A program made the position numbers and the translations under genes. From positions 1-64,000 of the forward strand of contig NZ_JADZ01000029.1 of assembly GCF_000518645.1 (NCBI RefSeq): a DNA stretch of 64,000 nt. The letters run 5' to 3'. This DNA comes from Curvibacter gracilis ATCC BAA-807. GTDB taxonomy: Bacteria > Pseudomonadota > Gammaproteobacteria > Burkholderiales > Burkholderiaceae_C. The notes under the pieces were generated by a model, which had not been told where the DNA came from, searched no databases, and saw only the letters and a list, made by a program, of their open reading frames with translations. Below are positions 1 through 8,174 of the stretch, piece after piece (the first letter of the stretch is position 1; each line of letters starts with the position of its first letter).

Positions 1-160
1 AGAATTTCTTCTTTTCGCAAACTTCGCTGCGATCAGCGAAGCCCTCTATTTTAGCACAGTTTTTAAGTAACTGGCAAAACATTTTTTCTTTTCTACTTTA
101 GCAACACCACCAACTTGGCAGCACCGCTTTCTGCAGAGCCTCGAATTATACATCGCTTTT
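1..160 (-). promoter_or_regulatory. Probable rRNA operon promoter region and 16S leader, reading left out of the window
   Basis: Read on the minus strand there are two -10-like boxes. TATAAT lies at 150-145. TAAAAT lies at 53-48, with TTGCCA at 77-72 as a -35 and an 18-base spacer. Downstream of the second is a hairpin with 8-base arms at 22-29 and 34-41, then AAGAAATTCT at the window edge. This resembles the start of Burkholderiales 16S leaders from memory (inference). No credible protein gene fits in 1-410, and 161-330 shows nothing further. Confidence 0.5.
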
Positions 161-330
161 ACAGCAGCAAACTCAAAACCAGAAAACTTCTCAAACCACT
201 CACAACCACCACCCCAACCAGGCACCAGAGGCTTTCCACCTCCGACACCCGTAGAGCACTGTTCTGTGCAGCCGAGCCAGCTAGTATACACAGAGAAACG
301 CGACGGAAAGATGAAACGGCGCAGAATTCA

Positions 331-361
331 TTAATAACCAAGATACTTCATTGGTTATTAA
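331..361. repeat. Perfect 10-base inverted repeat
   Basis: TTAATAACCA at 331-340 is repeated as its exact reverse complement at 352-361, around an 11-base centre. A second nested pair, GATACTT (342-348) and AAGTATC (360-366), overlaps it, so two alternative hairpins are possible. It lies between the liv terminator and the predicted rRNA promoter. It could be a regulator site or a secondary terminator; its function is unknown. Confidence 0.5.
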
Positions 362-365
362 GTAT

Positions 366-407
366 CAAATTAAAAGATGCAGCCCTCTTCCAGGAGGGCG
401 CTGCATC
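366..407 (-). terminator. Rho-independent terminator of the liv operon
   Basis: A strong hairpin pairs GATGCAG plus CCCTC (376-387) with GAGGG plus CTGCATC (394-407), with a two-base bulge. On the minus strand the stem is followed by TTTTAATTTG. It sits just after the stop codon of the last liv gene. Confidence 0.8.
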
Positions 408-410
408 TTC

Positions 411-1391
411 CTATTTCAAGCGATTTCGCAGGGCCAGGATTTCACCCATGATGCCGCGCCTGAAGGCCAGCACGCAGATCACAAAAATCAGCCCCGTTAC
501 CATGGTGACCGACTCGCCCAGGGTCTTGAACCAATCGACCCCACTGATGGCCGCCAACAGATTGCCGATCTCACCGAGCTTGTTCTCAAGGACGACCACG
601 ACCGCCGAGCCGAGCAGAGGCCCCGACAAGGTGCCCAGCCCGCCGACCAGGGTCATGAGGATGACCTCGCCAGAACTGGTCCAGTGCACATCGCTGAGCG
701 TTGCAAAACCCAACACCAGCGTTTTCAGCGAGCCGGCCAGCCCTGCCAGCGCTGCGGACAGAACAAAAGCCAGCAGTTTGTAGCGCTGCGTGTCATAGCC
801 CAGAGAGATCGCCCGTGCCTCGTTCTCCTTGATGCCTTTGAGCACTTGCCCAAACGGCGAGTGGATGATGCGGACGATCAACAGGAAGGCGAGCACCACC
901 ACGGCCAGCGCCACGTAGTACATGGCCAGATCACTCTTGAGATCCAGCACACCGAACAAGGCCCCACGCGGAACACCTTGCATGCCATCCTCGCCGCCCG
1001 TGAACGGTGCCTGCAGGCAGACAAAGAACAGCATCTGAGCCAGGGCCAGCGTGATCATGGAGAAGTAGATGCCTTGCCGACGGATGGCCAACATGCCGAA
1101 GATCCACCCCAGAAACGCGCCACCCGCAGTCCCCAACAGCAAGGCCCACTCGGGGTTCAAACCCCAGACCTTGATCGAGTGGCCACACAGGTAGGCTGCA
1201 CCACCGAGAAAGGCGGCATGACCGAAAGACAGCAGGCCGGTGTAGCCCAGCAACAGGTTGAAGGCTGATGCGTACAAGGCAAAGCACATCAGCTTCATGA
1301 CAAAGACGGGGTAGGCGCCAAGAAACGGTGCCGCCACCAAGGCCAGCAACAGCACCCCATAAGCCAGCAGGTTGTTCGTGTTTTTGTTCAT
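411..1391 (-). CDS. livM: Branched-chain amino acid ABC transporter permease, LivM type
   Basis: One of the two inner-membrane permeases of a branched-chain amino-acid-type (HAAT family) ABC importer. The 326-residue protein is almost wholly hydrophobic, with about ten membrane segments. It carries the family motif GYTGLLSFGHAAFLGGAAYL near residue 50 and the cytoplasmic coupling segment GIKENEARAISLGYDTQRYK near residue 185. It starts at an ATG 14 bases after the livH stop and is last in the operon, followed by a terminator. The family assignment is firm; the actual substrate (leucine-type, urea or another amide) cannot be told from sequence alone. Confidence 0.93.
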   Translation of the reverse strand: MNKNTNNLLAYGVLLLALVAAPFLGAYPVFVMKLMCFALYASAFNLLLGYTGLLSFGHAAFLGGAAYLCGHSIKVWGLNPEWALLLGTAGGAFLGWIFGMLAIRRQGIYFSMITLALAQMLFFVCLQAPFTGGEDGMQGVPRGALFGVLDLKSDLAMYYVALAVVVLAFLLIVRIIHSPFGQVLKGIKENEARAISLGYDTQRYKLLAFVLSAALAGLAGSLKTLVLGFATLSDVHWTSSGEVILMTLVGGLGTLSGPLLGSAVVVVLENKLGEIGNLLAAISGVDWFKTLGESVTMVTGLIFVICVLAFRRGIMGEILALRNRLK

Positions 1392-1405
1392 GCCCTGTGC
1401 TCCTC

Positions 1406-2290
1406 TTATTTTTCTTTGCCGAACAAGCCGGCGGGGCGAATCAGGAGAACGATGACCATGATGACAAACACGACCGTCGATGAGGCCTCCGGATAGAACA
1501 CCTTGGTGAAGCCTTCAATCACCCCCAAGCCCAGGCCGGTGAGGATGGACCCCATGATGGAGCCCATGCCACCGATCACCACCACGGCAAAGACCACGAT
1601 GATCAGGTTCTGCCCCATCAAAGGGGTGACCTGGATGACGGGCGCTGCCAGCACCCCGGCGAAGGCGGCCAGTGCCACACCAAAGCCGTAGGTCAGCGTG
1701 ACCATCAACGGCACGTTGATGCCAAAGGCCTCGACCAGCCGCGGGTTCTCGGTACCCGCACGCAGGTAGGCACCCAACCGGGTCTTTTCGATGACAAACC
1801 AGGTGGCCAGGCAGACCACCACGGAGGCCACCACCACCCAGGCGCGGTAGTTGGGCAGCATCATGAAGCCCAGGTTGGTGGCCCCCACCAATTGGTCCGG
1901 AGTGTCATACGCCAGGCCCGAGACACCATAGATGGAACGGAAGACGCCCTCGATCAGCAGGGTCAGACCCAAGGTGAGGAGCAGGCCATACAGATGGTCC
2001 AGTTTGTAGATCCATCGCAGCAACAGACGCTCAATGAGGATGCCGAATGCCCCCACGATCAGAGGTGATGCGATCAACATCACCCAGTAGCTGATGTTGA
2101 AGTAGGTCATCGCCATCCAGGTGAGGATGGCCCCCATCATGAACAAGGCGCCATGCGCAAAGTTGATGACGTTGAGCAGGCCGAAGATCACCGCCAACCC
2201 CAAGCTCAAGATGGCGTAAAAGGACCCATTGACCAGGCCGAGCAACAACTGGCTCAACATGGCGGGCACGGAGACACCGAAGATTTCCAT
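1406..2290 (-). CDS. livH: Branched-chain amino acid ABC transporter permease, LivH type
   Basis: Partner permease of LivM, 294 residues with about eight membrane segments. The motif GLAVIFGLLNVINFAHGALF near residue 30 is typical of LivH. The frame stays open to 2344, but the ATG at 2290 (MEIFGVSVPAML) gives a normal-length LivH, so I chose it; the extension upstream is not membrane-like. It lies between the binding-protein gene and livM, so the operon order is livG-livF-binding protein-livH-livM. Confidence 0.93.
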   Translation of the reverse strand: MEIFGVSVPAMLSQLLLGLVNGSFYAILSLGLAVIFGLLNVINFAHGALFMMGAILTWMAMTYFNISYWVMLIASPLIVGAFGILIERLLLRWIYKLDHLYGLLLTLGLTLLIEGVFRSIYGVSGLAYDTPDQLVGATNLGFMMLPNYRAWVVVASVVVCLATWFVIEKTRLGAYLRAGTENPRLVEAFGINVPLMVTLTYGFGVALAAFAGVLAAPVIQVTPLMGQNLIIVVFAVVVIGGMGSIMGSILTGLGLGVIEGFTKVFYPEASSTVVFVIMVIVLLIRPAGLFGKEK

Positions 2291-2364
2291 AAGGTACTGG
2301 TGGGTGGACGGTAAAAAGCAGTCAGGCCGGCAGAGGGGGAACACCCTCCGCCGGTTTCAGGAGA

Positions 2365-3555
2365 TCATTTCCAAAGCGCACACTTGGATTCGGCCTTGGT
2401 CGTGAAGACCTGATCGCCGGCCATCTTCTTGACCACCTTGTAGTAATCCCAGGGCTTGGTCGACTCAGACGGTGCCTTCACCTGCATGAGGTACATGTCG
2501 TGCACGTAGCGCCCATCGGCCCGCAGCTGACCTGAGGCGAAGAAGTCGTTCATCTTCATGCCCTTCCAGGTCGTCATCACCTTGTCGGCATCGACCGTCT
2601 TGGCCTCTTGCACGGCCTTCAGGTAATTCATGGTGGCCGAGTAATCAGCCGCCTGGATTTCGGTCGGCATGCGCTTGGTCTTCTCGAAGAAGCGAGCCGA
2701 GAATTTGCGCGTCTCCTCGTTCAGATCCCAGTACCAGGGCGCCGTCAACAGCAGGCCCTCAGTGTTCTTCAAGCCCAGGCTGTGCACGTCAGAGATGAAG
2801 ATCAGCAGACCCGCCAGCTTCATGGTCTTGCCAATGCCGAACTCTTTGGCTGCTTTGATCGAGTTGATGGTGTCGCCGCCGGCATTGGCCAGGCCCAGGA
2901 TCTGCGCCTTCGAGCTTTGCGCCTGCAGCAGGAAAGACGAGAAGTCCGATGCGTTCAAGGGGTGGCGGACACCGCCCAGAACCTGGCCGCCCTTGCCCTT
3001 CACCACCGCACTGGTATCGGCTTCGAGGGCATGGCCGAAGGCATAGTCAGCGGTCAGGAAGAACCAGTTGCGGCCACCGCCATCGACCACCGCCCCCCCA
3101 GTGCCCTTGGCCAGGGCGACCGTGTCGTAAGCGTAATGAACCGTGTAGGGAGAGCACTGCTCGTTGGTCAGTGCCGATGACGCCGCCCCGTTGTTCACAT
3201 AGACACGCTTCTTTTCCAATGCCACCTTGGCTAACGCAAGGGCGGTCCCGGAGTTCGTGCCGCCGAACACCATGGTCAGCCCCTGGGTGTCGATCCACTC
3301 GCGCGCCTTGGAGGCGGCAATGTCAGCCTTATTCTGGTGGTCGGCGGTCAGCAGTTCGATCGGCATGCCATTGACCTTGCCGCCGAAATCATCGATGGCC
3401 ATCTGGATGGCCAAGGCCCCGTTCTTGCCTTCAACGTCGGCGTAGAGGCTGGACATGTCGGTGATGAAACCGATCTTGACCTTCTCCTGCGCTTGGGCGG
3501 CGGTCATGCCCGAACAGGCCAGCAAGGCGGCGAGGACGGTGAGTTTGGTTTTCAT
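2365..3555 (-). CDS. Periplasmic binding protein of a branched-chain amino-acid-type ABC importer
   Basis: Captures the transported substrate in the periplasm and hands it to LivHM. The 396-residue precursor has a clear signal peptide ending in TAAQAQ, then mature EKVKIGFITDMSSLYADVEG, the opening beta strand of the Peripla_BP_6 fold. The start at 3555 is supported by an AGGAG ribosome site seven bases upstream; the longer frame to 3612 lacks one. Its position between the ATPase and permease genes confirms its role. ABC importers of this kind also move amides, urea and aromatic acids, so the ligand is left open. Confidence 0.9.
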   Translation of the reverse strand: MKTKLTVLAALLACSGMTAAQAQEKVKIGFITDMSSLYADVEGKNGALAIQMAIDDFGGKVNGMPIELLTADHQNKADIAASKAREWIDTQGLTMVFGGTNSGTALALAKVALEKKRVYVNNGAASSALTNEQCSPYTVHYAYDTVALAKGTGGAVVDGGGRNWFFLTADYAFGHALEADTSAVVKGKGGQVLGGVRHPLNASDFSSFLLQAQSSKAQILGLANAGGDTINSIKAAKEFGIGKTMKLAGLLIFISDVHSLGLKNTEGLLLTAPWYWDLNEETRKFSARFFEKTKRMPTEIQAADYSATMNYLKAVQEAKTVDADKVMTTWKGMKMNDFFASGQLRADGRYVHDMYLMQVKAPSESTKPWDYYKVVKKMAGDQVFTTKAESKCALWK

Positions 3556-3621
3556 GTTTGTCTCCTGTGGATGGATCGAAAGGGCATTGCCTGGTATCGG
3601 GGTGAATGCCAACTCTGGGGC

Positions 3622-4356
3622 TCAGACACCCAGAAGTTCGTTGAGCACGGGCATCTTCTGGTCCAGTTCGGCAGCGCCAAACTGCTCGACCATCCGGCCA
3701 TGCTCCATGACGTAAAAACGGTCGGCCAGCGGGGCCGCAAAACGGAAGTTCTGCTCCACCATGACCACGGTGTAGCCCTTGGCGCGCAAGGTGGTGATCA
3801 TGCGGGCCAGCGCCTGGACGATGACCGGGGCCAGACCCTCGGAGATCTCGTCGAGCAAGAGCAATTTCGCCCCTGTTCGCAAAATGCGGGCTACCGCGAG
3901 CATCTGCTGTTCGCCCCCGGAGAGCCTCGTCCCCTGGCTGTGACGACGCTCCGCCAGGTTGGGAAACATGTCGTAGATCTCTTCCACCGACATGCCTCCA
4001 GTGGCACCTTTCAGGCGCGGCGGCAGCAGCAGGTTCTCCTCACAGCTCAGGCTGGAGAAGATGCCACGCTCCTCAGGGCAGTACCCCACGCCCAGGTGGG
4101 CAATGCGGTGCGTGGGCATGGCGATGGTTTCGACGCCATCGATCTTGAGCGATCCCTTGCGGGCCCCGGTGAGCCCCATGATGGCCCGCATCGTGGTGGT
4201 ACGCCCCGCGCCATTGCGGCCCAGCAGGGTCACGACCTCGCCTGGGCGAACCACCATGTCGACCCCATGCAAAACATGCGATTCGCCATACCAGGCCTGC
4301 AAGCCCTGGATCTCGAGTGCCGCCGGCCCTGCGTTCTTGTGAAGTGCCTCGCTCAT
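3622..4356 (-). CDS. livF: ABC transporter ATP-binding protein, LivF type, with arginine in the Walker A motif
   Basis: One of the two ATPases driving the Liv-type importer, 244 residues. The signature LSGGEQQML and Walker B LLLLDEISEGLAP are intact. The P-loop reads GRNGAGRTTT, so the usually invariant lysine is arginine (residue 52; codon cgt, checked on the DNA). The start MSEALHKN at 4356 lies one base after the livG stop, consistent with translational coupling. I have an impression that arginine occurs in some LivF homologues, so this may be a lineage feature rather than a defect. The paralogous LivG keeps its lysine. Confidence 0.92.
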   Translation of the reverse strand: MSEALHKNAGPAALEIQGLQAWYGESHVLHGVDMVVRPGEVVTLLGRNGAGRTTTMRAIMGLTGARKGSLKIDGVETIAMPTHRIAHLGVGYCPEERGIFSSLSCEENLLLPPRLKGATGGMSVEEIYDMFPNLAERRHSQGTRLSGGEQQMLAVARILRTGAKLLLLDEISEGLAPVIVQALARMITTLRAKGYTVVMVEQNFRFAAPLADRFYVMEHGRMVEQFGAAELDQKMPVLNELLGV

Positions 4357-4357
4357 C

Positions 4358-5128
4358 TCAGTGGGCTCCCTGCAACTGGCCGTCGGTGGTGCCCATGTAG
4401 GCTTCCATGACCAAGGGGTTGCGTGACACTTCTGCGTAAGGGCCTTCGGCCAGGACGGCGCCACGCTGAAGCACGGTGATCTTGTCCGCGATGTTCGAGA
4501 TCACGCTCATGTTGTGCTCCACCATCAGGATGGTGCGACCCAGCGACACCTTCTTGATCAACTGGGTGACGCGGTCCACGTCTTCATGCCCCATGCCCTG
4601 TGTGGGCTCATCGAGCAGCATCAACTCGGGCTCCATGGCCAGAGTGGTTGCGATTTCAAGGGCACGCTTGCGGCCGTAGGGCAGGTTGACGGTCAGCTCG
4701 GTGGCCATGTCTTCCAGACCCACCTCCGCCAACAGGGCCAGGGCGCGGTCATTGAGCTGATTAAGGGTCTTCTCGCTGCGCCAGAAGTGGTAGCTCGTGC
4801 CCAGCATGCGTTGCAGGCCGATGCGGACGTTCTCCAGCAAAGTCAGGTGCGGAAACACCGCAGAGATCTGAAACGAGCGGATGATGCCGCGGCGGGCAAT
4901 CTGCGCCGGGCGCTCACGTGTGATGTCGATGCCGTTGAAAAGGATGCGACCGGAGCTGGGCTCCAGAAACTTCGTCAGCAGGTTGAAGCAGGTGGTCTTG
5001 CCAGCGCCATTCGGACCAATCAACGCATGGATGGACCCACGTTCAACTGCAAGATCCACCTGGCTGACCGCTGTGAAGCCCTTGAACTCCTTGGTGAGCT
5101 TCTGGGTTTGCAAAATGATGTCGCTCAT
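4358..5128 (-). CDS. livG: ABC transporter ATP-binding protein, LivG type
   Basis: First gene of the importer operon. The 256-residue ATPase has Walker A GPNGAGKTT near residue 41, the LivG-style signature LPYGRKRALEIA and Walker B LMLLDEPTQGM, followed by the switch histidine in MVEHNM. The start MSDIILQTQKLTKEF at 5128 is the natural domain start; the frame open to 5191 adds residues with no family match. It would pair with LivF to form the ATPase dimer beneath LivHM. The operon promoter should lie in the roughly 310-base gap before 5441. Confidence 0.92.
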   Translation of the reverse strand: MSDIILQTQKLTKEFKGFTAVSQVDLAVERGSIHALIGPNGAGKTTCFNLLTKFLEPSSGRILFNGIDITRERPAQIARRGIIRSFQISAVFPHLTLLENVRIGLQRMLGTSYHFWRSEKTLNQLNDRALALLAEVGLEDMATELTVNLPYGRKRALEIATTLAMEPELMLLDEPTQGMGHEDVDRVTQLIKKVSLGRTILMVEHNMSVISNIADKITVLQRGAVLAEGPYAEVSRNPLVMEAYMGTTDGQLQGAH

Positions 5129-5440
5129 CGTCTCTGGGGCGCTCCGGAAGATGGGGAAAGATGCAACAAGGTGCCGCTGGCTGCAACACACCTTGTTTCA
5201 TGTGCATTGAAGTTCATGCTAATGCTGCGCCGCAGCGGCTGATACTGGGGCAAATGCCTAGGCTGGTCGCCAACCGGACATCAGCGCTTGGCACGGGCGT
5301 CACAGGGCCTCGCATCGCCCGCCCGGCTTGCAGATGCAATCCACCCACACCCCGTGCAAGCCCGCATGTGCGTCGCTTGTGAATTCCTATAAGGTCATTT
5401 GCGCATCAACCCAGAACAACGACCGGCGAGGAGGCCCCTG
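5129..5440. other. Divergent intergenic region between livG and the EgtD-like gene
   Basis: About 310 bases must hold the promoter of the liv operon (minus) and that of the methyltransferase gene (plus). On the plus strand TATAAG at 5388-5393 could be a -10 box, but I find no good -35. On the minus strand no convincing sigma-70 or sigma-54 promoter stands out. No RNA gene or repeat is seen. Confidence 0.4.
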
Positions 5441-5506
5441 ATGATCGAAGCACACACGCGATTGAACCTGTCTGCGCTCGCAGGCGGGCAGCCCCTGTCG
5501 CGCTGA
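5441..5506 (+). CDS. Possible 21-codon leader peptide
   Basis: ATG at 5441 is preceded eight bases upstream by a strong ribosome site (GAGGAGG, 5428-5434). It opens a 21-codon frame (MIEAHTRLNLSALAGGQPLS then R) that stops at 5506, just ahead of the methyltransferase ATG at 5521, which has no visible ribosome site of its own. The arrangement suggests coupling or a leader peptide. It is too short to classify, and may be chance. Confidence 0.3.
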   Translation: MIEAHTRLNLSALAGGQPLSR

Positions 5507-5520
5507 AGCGCCCGCCCACC

Positions 5521-6561
5521 ATGGCCCCGGTCGGCCCGATGCACCAGTGGAACAGCGCACGCCGTGGCGCTGCAAAGGCCCCCCTGCCCTGGCCTGCCAC
5601 CGCCTTGCCCGCCACAACAGCCTCGGAAGAACTGCAGGCCCAGGTGTTGTGCGCTCTGCAAAAGCAGCCTCGGCAGTTGCCCTGGCCCTATCTCTTTGAC
5701 CTGCAGGGGTCAGCCCTGTACGAACTGGCCACCGAATCACCAGACTACTTTCTGGCCCGAACCGAATTGAAGGTGCTGCACGAGCACGCTGGCGACATTG
5801 CGCGCCGCATGGGCCCCTGCCCCGAGCTGATCGAATACGGTGCGGGCGCCATGCGCGTGGTGCGGCGCCTGATTGAGGAAGCGGACCAACCCGTGCGCTA
5901 CGTGGCCATGGACACCTCCGAGCAACACCTGCAGGCGCGGGTCTCAGGCCTGCAGCACGACTACCCCAGGCTGGACATCCAGGCCCTGGTCGGCGACTTC
6001 ACACAGGCCCCGGCCCTGCCGGCGGCGCACCCCGACGCTGCGCGACGCATCGGGTTGATGGGCGGCTCAGGCTGGAGCCGGATCCCGCGACCAGCGAGGC
6101 TCCCCCTTCTTCAAGGGCTGGCCGGTGCGCTTCGAGGTGGGGCCTTGCTGATCACAGTGGACCAGGTGCTGGACCCGCTTTTGCAGGAGCGCGCCTACAA
6201 CGATGCGCAAGGGCGCATGGCCGACTTCAACCTCAATGGCCTGCGCCGATGCCAGAGGGACTTTGCGCTGCGACTGAGCAACGGACAATTCCAGCATCAG
6301 GTGAAGGCAGACGCATCAGGGCACAGCGTGGTGTTGCAACTGGGCTGCAGCCGGGCCATGACACTCGAGCTGCACCACCATGGGCAGGTGACGCCCATCG
6401 CACTGGCCGCGGGCGAAGCCATCCAGACGCTGCAACTGCACCCCGGTACGGCCGGCGAGTTGCAGGCGTTGGCACGTCGCGCAGGCTTCGCACCCGGCCC
6501 CTGCTGGCAGGACCCCTTGAGCCGAGTGGCCCTGTGTTGGCTGGAAGCCCCGCCACTCTGA
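5521..6561 (+). CDS. Divergent EgtD-family (histidine-betaine type) S-adenosylmethionine methyltransferase
   Basis: Belongs to the EgtD/Methyltransf_33 family, whose founder trimethylates the alpha-amino group of histidine in ergothioneine synthesis. The 346 residues show LFDLQGSALYEL (58-69), the SAM-binding ELIEYGAGA (102-110), VAMDTSEQHL, LVGDFT (156-161) and DPLLQERAYNDAQGRMADFN. However, the LGSTIGN segment carrying the substrate-binding asparagine is replaced by LMGGSGWS (179-186), and the C-terminal GE-I-TE-S-KY segment is also lost (GEAIQTLQLHP). No egtB lies nearby. So the fold is clear, but histidine as substrate is doubtful. Start 5521 or 5539; no own ribosome site is visible. Confidence 0.75.
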   Translation: MAPVGPMHQWNSARRGAAKAPLPWPATALPATTASEELQAQVLCALQKQPRQLPWPYLFDLQGSALYELATESPDYFLARTELKVLHEHAGDIARRMGPCPELIEYGAGAMRVVRRLIEEADQPVRYVAMDTSEQHLQARVSGLQHDYPRLDIQALVGDFTQAPALPAAHPDAARRIGLMGGSGWSRIPRPARLPLLQGLAGALRGGALLITVDQVLDPLLQERAYNDAQGRMADFNLNGLRRCQRDFALRLSNGQFQHQVKADASGHSVVLQLGCSRAMTLELHHHGQVTPIALAAGEAIQTLQLHPGTAGELQALARRAGFAPGPCWQDPLSRVALCWLEAPPL

Positions 6562-6597
6562 TCAGCCGAAGCCCCCGTTTTGCCGACGCACTGGGGC

Positions 6598-8163
6598 TCA
6601 GTGAGCGCCAGCGGCGGCGTCGGCACTGCCCGCCGTTCCGGGCAGGGGATGGGAAAGCCAGACCAGCGGAATCAAGGCCAGGAAGATGAAGGCCGAGGCC
6701 AAAAACACGTCGTTGGCAGCCAGCATGAAGGCCTGCTGATCCACCAGGCGATTGACCTGCGCCAGGGCCTGCTCCGGGCTCAAGCCAGCGGCGTTCAAGC
6801 CCTGCAACGCGCCCATGGCGGTCGCATTGCCCTGCTGGATGGACTCCACCAACTGGGCATGGTGCAAGCTGGCCCGGTTCTCCCAGACCGTGGTCGAGAT
6901 CGAGGTGCCAAAAGCACCCGCCGTGATGCGGGCAAAGTTGGACAAGCCTGATGCAGCCGGAATGCGGTCTGGCGTGATGCCCGACAGGGTGATGGTCACC
7001 AGCGGAATGAAGAAGAACGCCATGGCCACGCCCTGCACGATGGTCGGCACCATGATGGTGGCCAAGTCAGCCTGGGTGTTGAAGTTGGAGCGCATCCACA
7101 GCACCAGCGCAAACACCGCGAAGGCGAAGGTGGCAAAGTAGCGCGGATCGAACTTGGCGATGTTCTTGCCCACCCAGGGCGACAGCACCAAGGCCATCAG
7201 CCCCACCGGCGCCATCACCATGCCCGCCTGGGTGGCGGTGTACCCCATGTACTGCTGCAACCACAGCGGCAGCAACACCACGTTGCCAAAGAACAGGCCA
7301 TAGCCCACCGACGTGGCCAGGGCCCCAGCCCAGAAATTGCGCCGCTTGAACAGGGCCAGATCCACCACAGGGTGGTCATCGGTCAGCTCCCACACCAGAA
7401 ACAAGGCCAAGCCGACCACGGCCACCACGGCCAGGCCCACCACCAGGTCCGAGTGGAACCAGTCATTCTCCTTGCCGATGTCCAGCGTCACCTGCATGGC
7501 ACCAATCCAGATCACCAGCAAGGCCAGGCCCACCGAATCGATCGGCAGTTGCTTGGTCGGTGTCTCGCGCTTGTGGTACAGCATCCAGGTCACCAGGGCC
7601 GAGGCAATGCCCACCGGGATGTTGATGTAGAAAATCCAGGGCCAGCTCATGTTGTCGGTGATCCACCCGCCCAGCAAAGGCCCCATCACCGGCGCGATCA
7701 AAGTGGTCATCGACCACATGGCCATGGCCAGCCCCGCCAGTGCACGTGGGTAGCTGGACAGCAGCAAGCCCTGAGACAGCGGGATCATCGGGCCGGCCAC
7801 AAAGCCCTGCAGCGCCCGCAGCGCGATCAGGCTGCTCATGTTGGGGGCCAGGCCGCAAAGCCACGAGGCCAGAACGAACAGCAGCACGCTGATCACAAAC
7901 AGGCGCACCTGCCCCACCCGCTGGGACAACCAGCCCGTGAGAGGCACGGCGATCGCGTTGGCCACGGCAAAGCTGGTGATCACCCAGGTGCCCTGATTCG
8001 GGCTCACCCCCAGGTCGCCCGCGATGGCGGGCAGCGACACGTTGGCAATCGAGGTGTCCAGCACGTTCATGAACGTGGCCGCCGACAGGGCAATCGTGCC
8101 CCAGGTGCGGGCCGCCCCCTCCAGCGGAGGTGGGGGCGAGAAGGCCGCAGAGTTGGACGACAT
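6598..8163 (-). CDS. emrB: DHA2-family multidrug efflux permease, EmrB type
   Basis: Proton-driven 14-segment major facilitator permease, the inner-membrane part of a tripartite drug pump. The 521 residues include LDTSIANVSLPAIAGDLG in the first membrane segment and the motif A-like GWLSQRVGQVRLF. GPLLGGWITDNMSWPWIFYI in segment 5 is typical of EmrB. I start at MSSNSAAFS (8163), 11 bases after the emrA stop and preceded by GAAAGG, rather than at 8178, which would overlap emrA. Last gene of the marR-efflux operon. Substrates cannot be predicted. Confidence 0.93.
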   Translation of the reverse strand: MSSNSAAFSPPPPLEGAARTWGTIALSAATFMNVLDTSIANVSLPAIAGDLGVSPNQGTWVITSFAVANAIAVPLTGWLSQRVGQVRLFVISVLLFVLASWLCGLAPNMSSLIALRALQGFVAGPMIPLSQGLLLSSYPRALAGLAMAMWSMTTLIAPVMGPLLGGWITDNMSWPWIFYINIPVGIASALVTWMLYHKRETPTKQLPIDSVGLALLVIWIGAMQVTLDIGKENDWFHSDLVVGLAVVAVVGLALFLVWELTDDHPVVDLALFKRRNFWAGALATSVGYGLFFGNVVLLPLWLQQYMGYTATQAGMVMAPVGLMALVLSPWVGKNIAKFDPRYFATFAFAVFALVLWMRSNFNTQADLATIMVPTIVQGVAMAFFFIPLVTITLSGITPDRIPAASGLSNFARITAGAFGTSISTTVWENRASLHHAQLVESIQQGNATAMGALQGLNAAGLSPEQALAQVNRLVDQQAFMLAANDVFLASAFIFLALIPLVWLSHPLPGTAGSADAAAGAH

Positions 8164-8174
8164 GCTGTGGCCTT

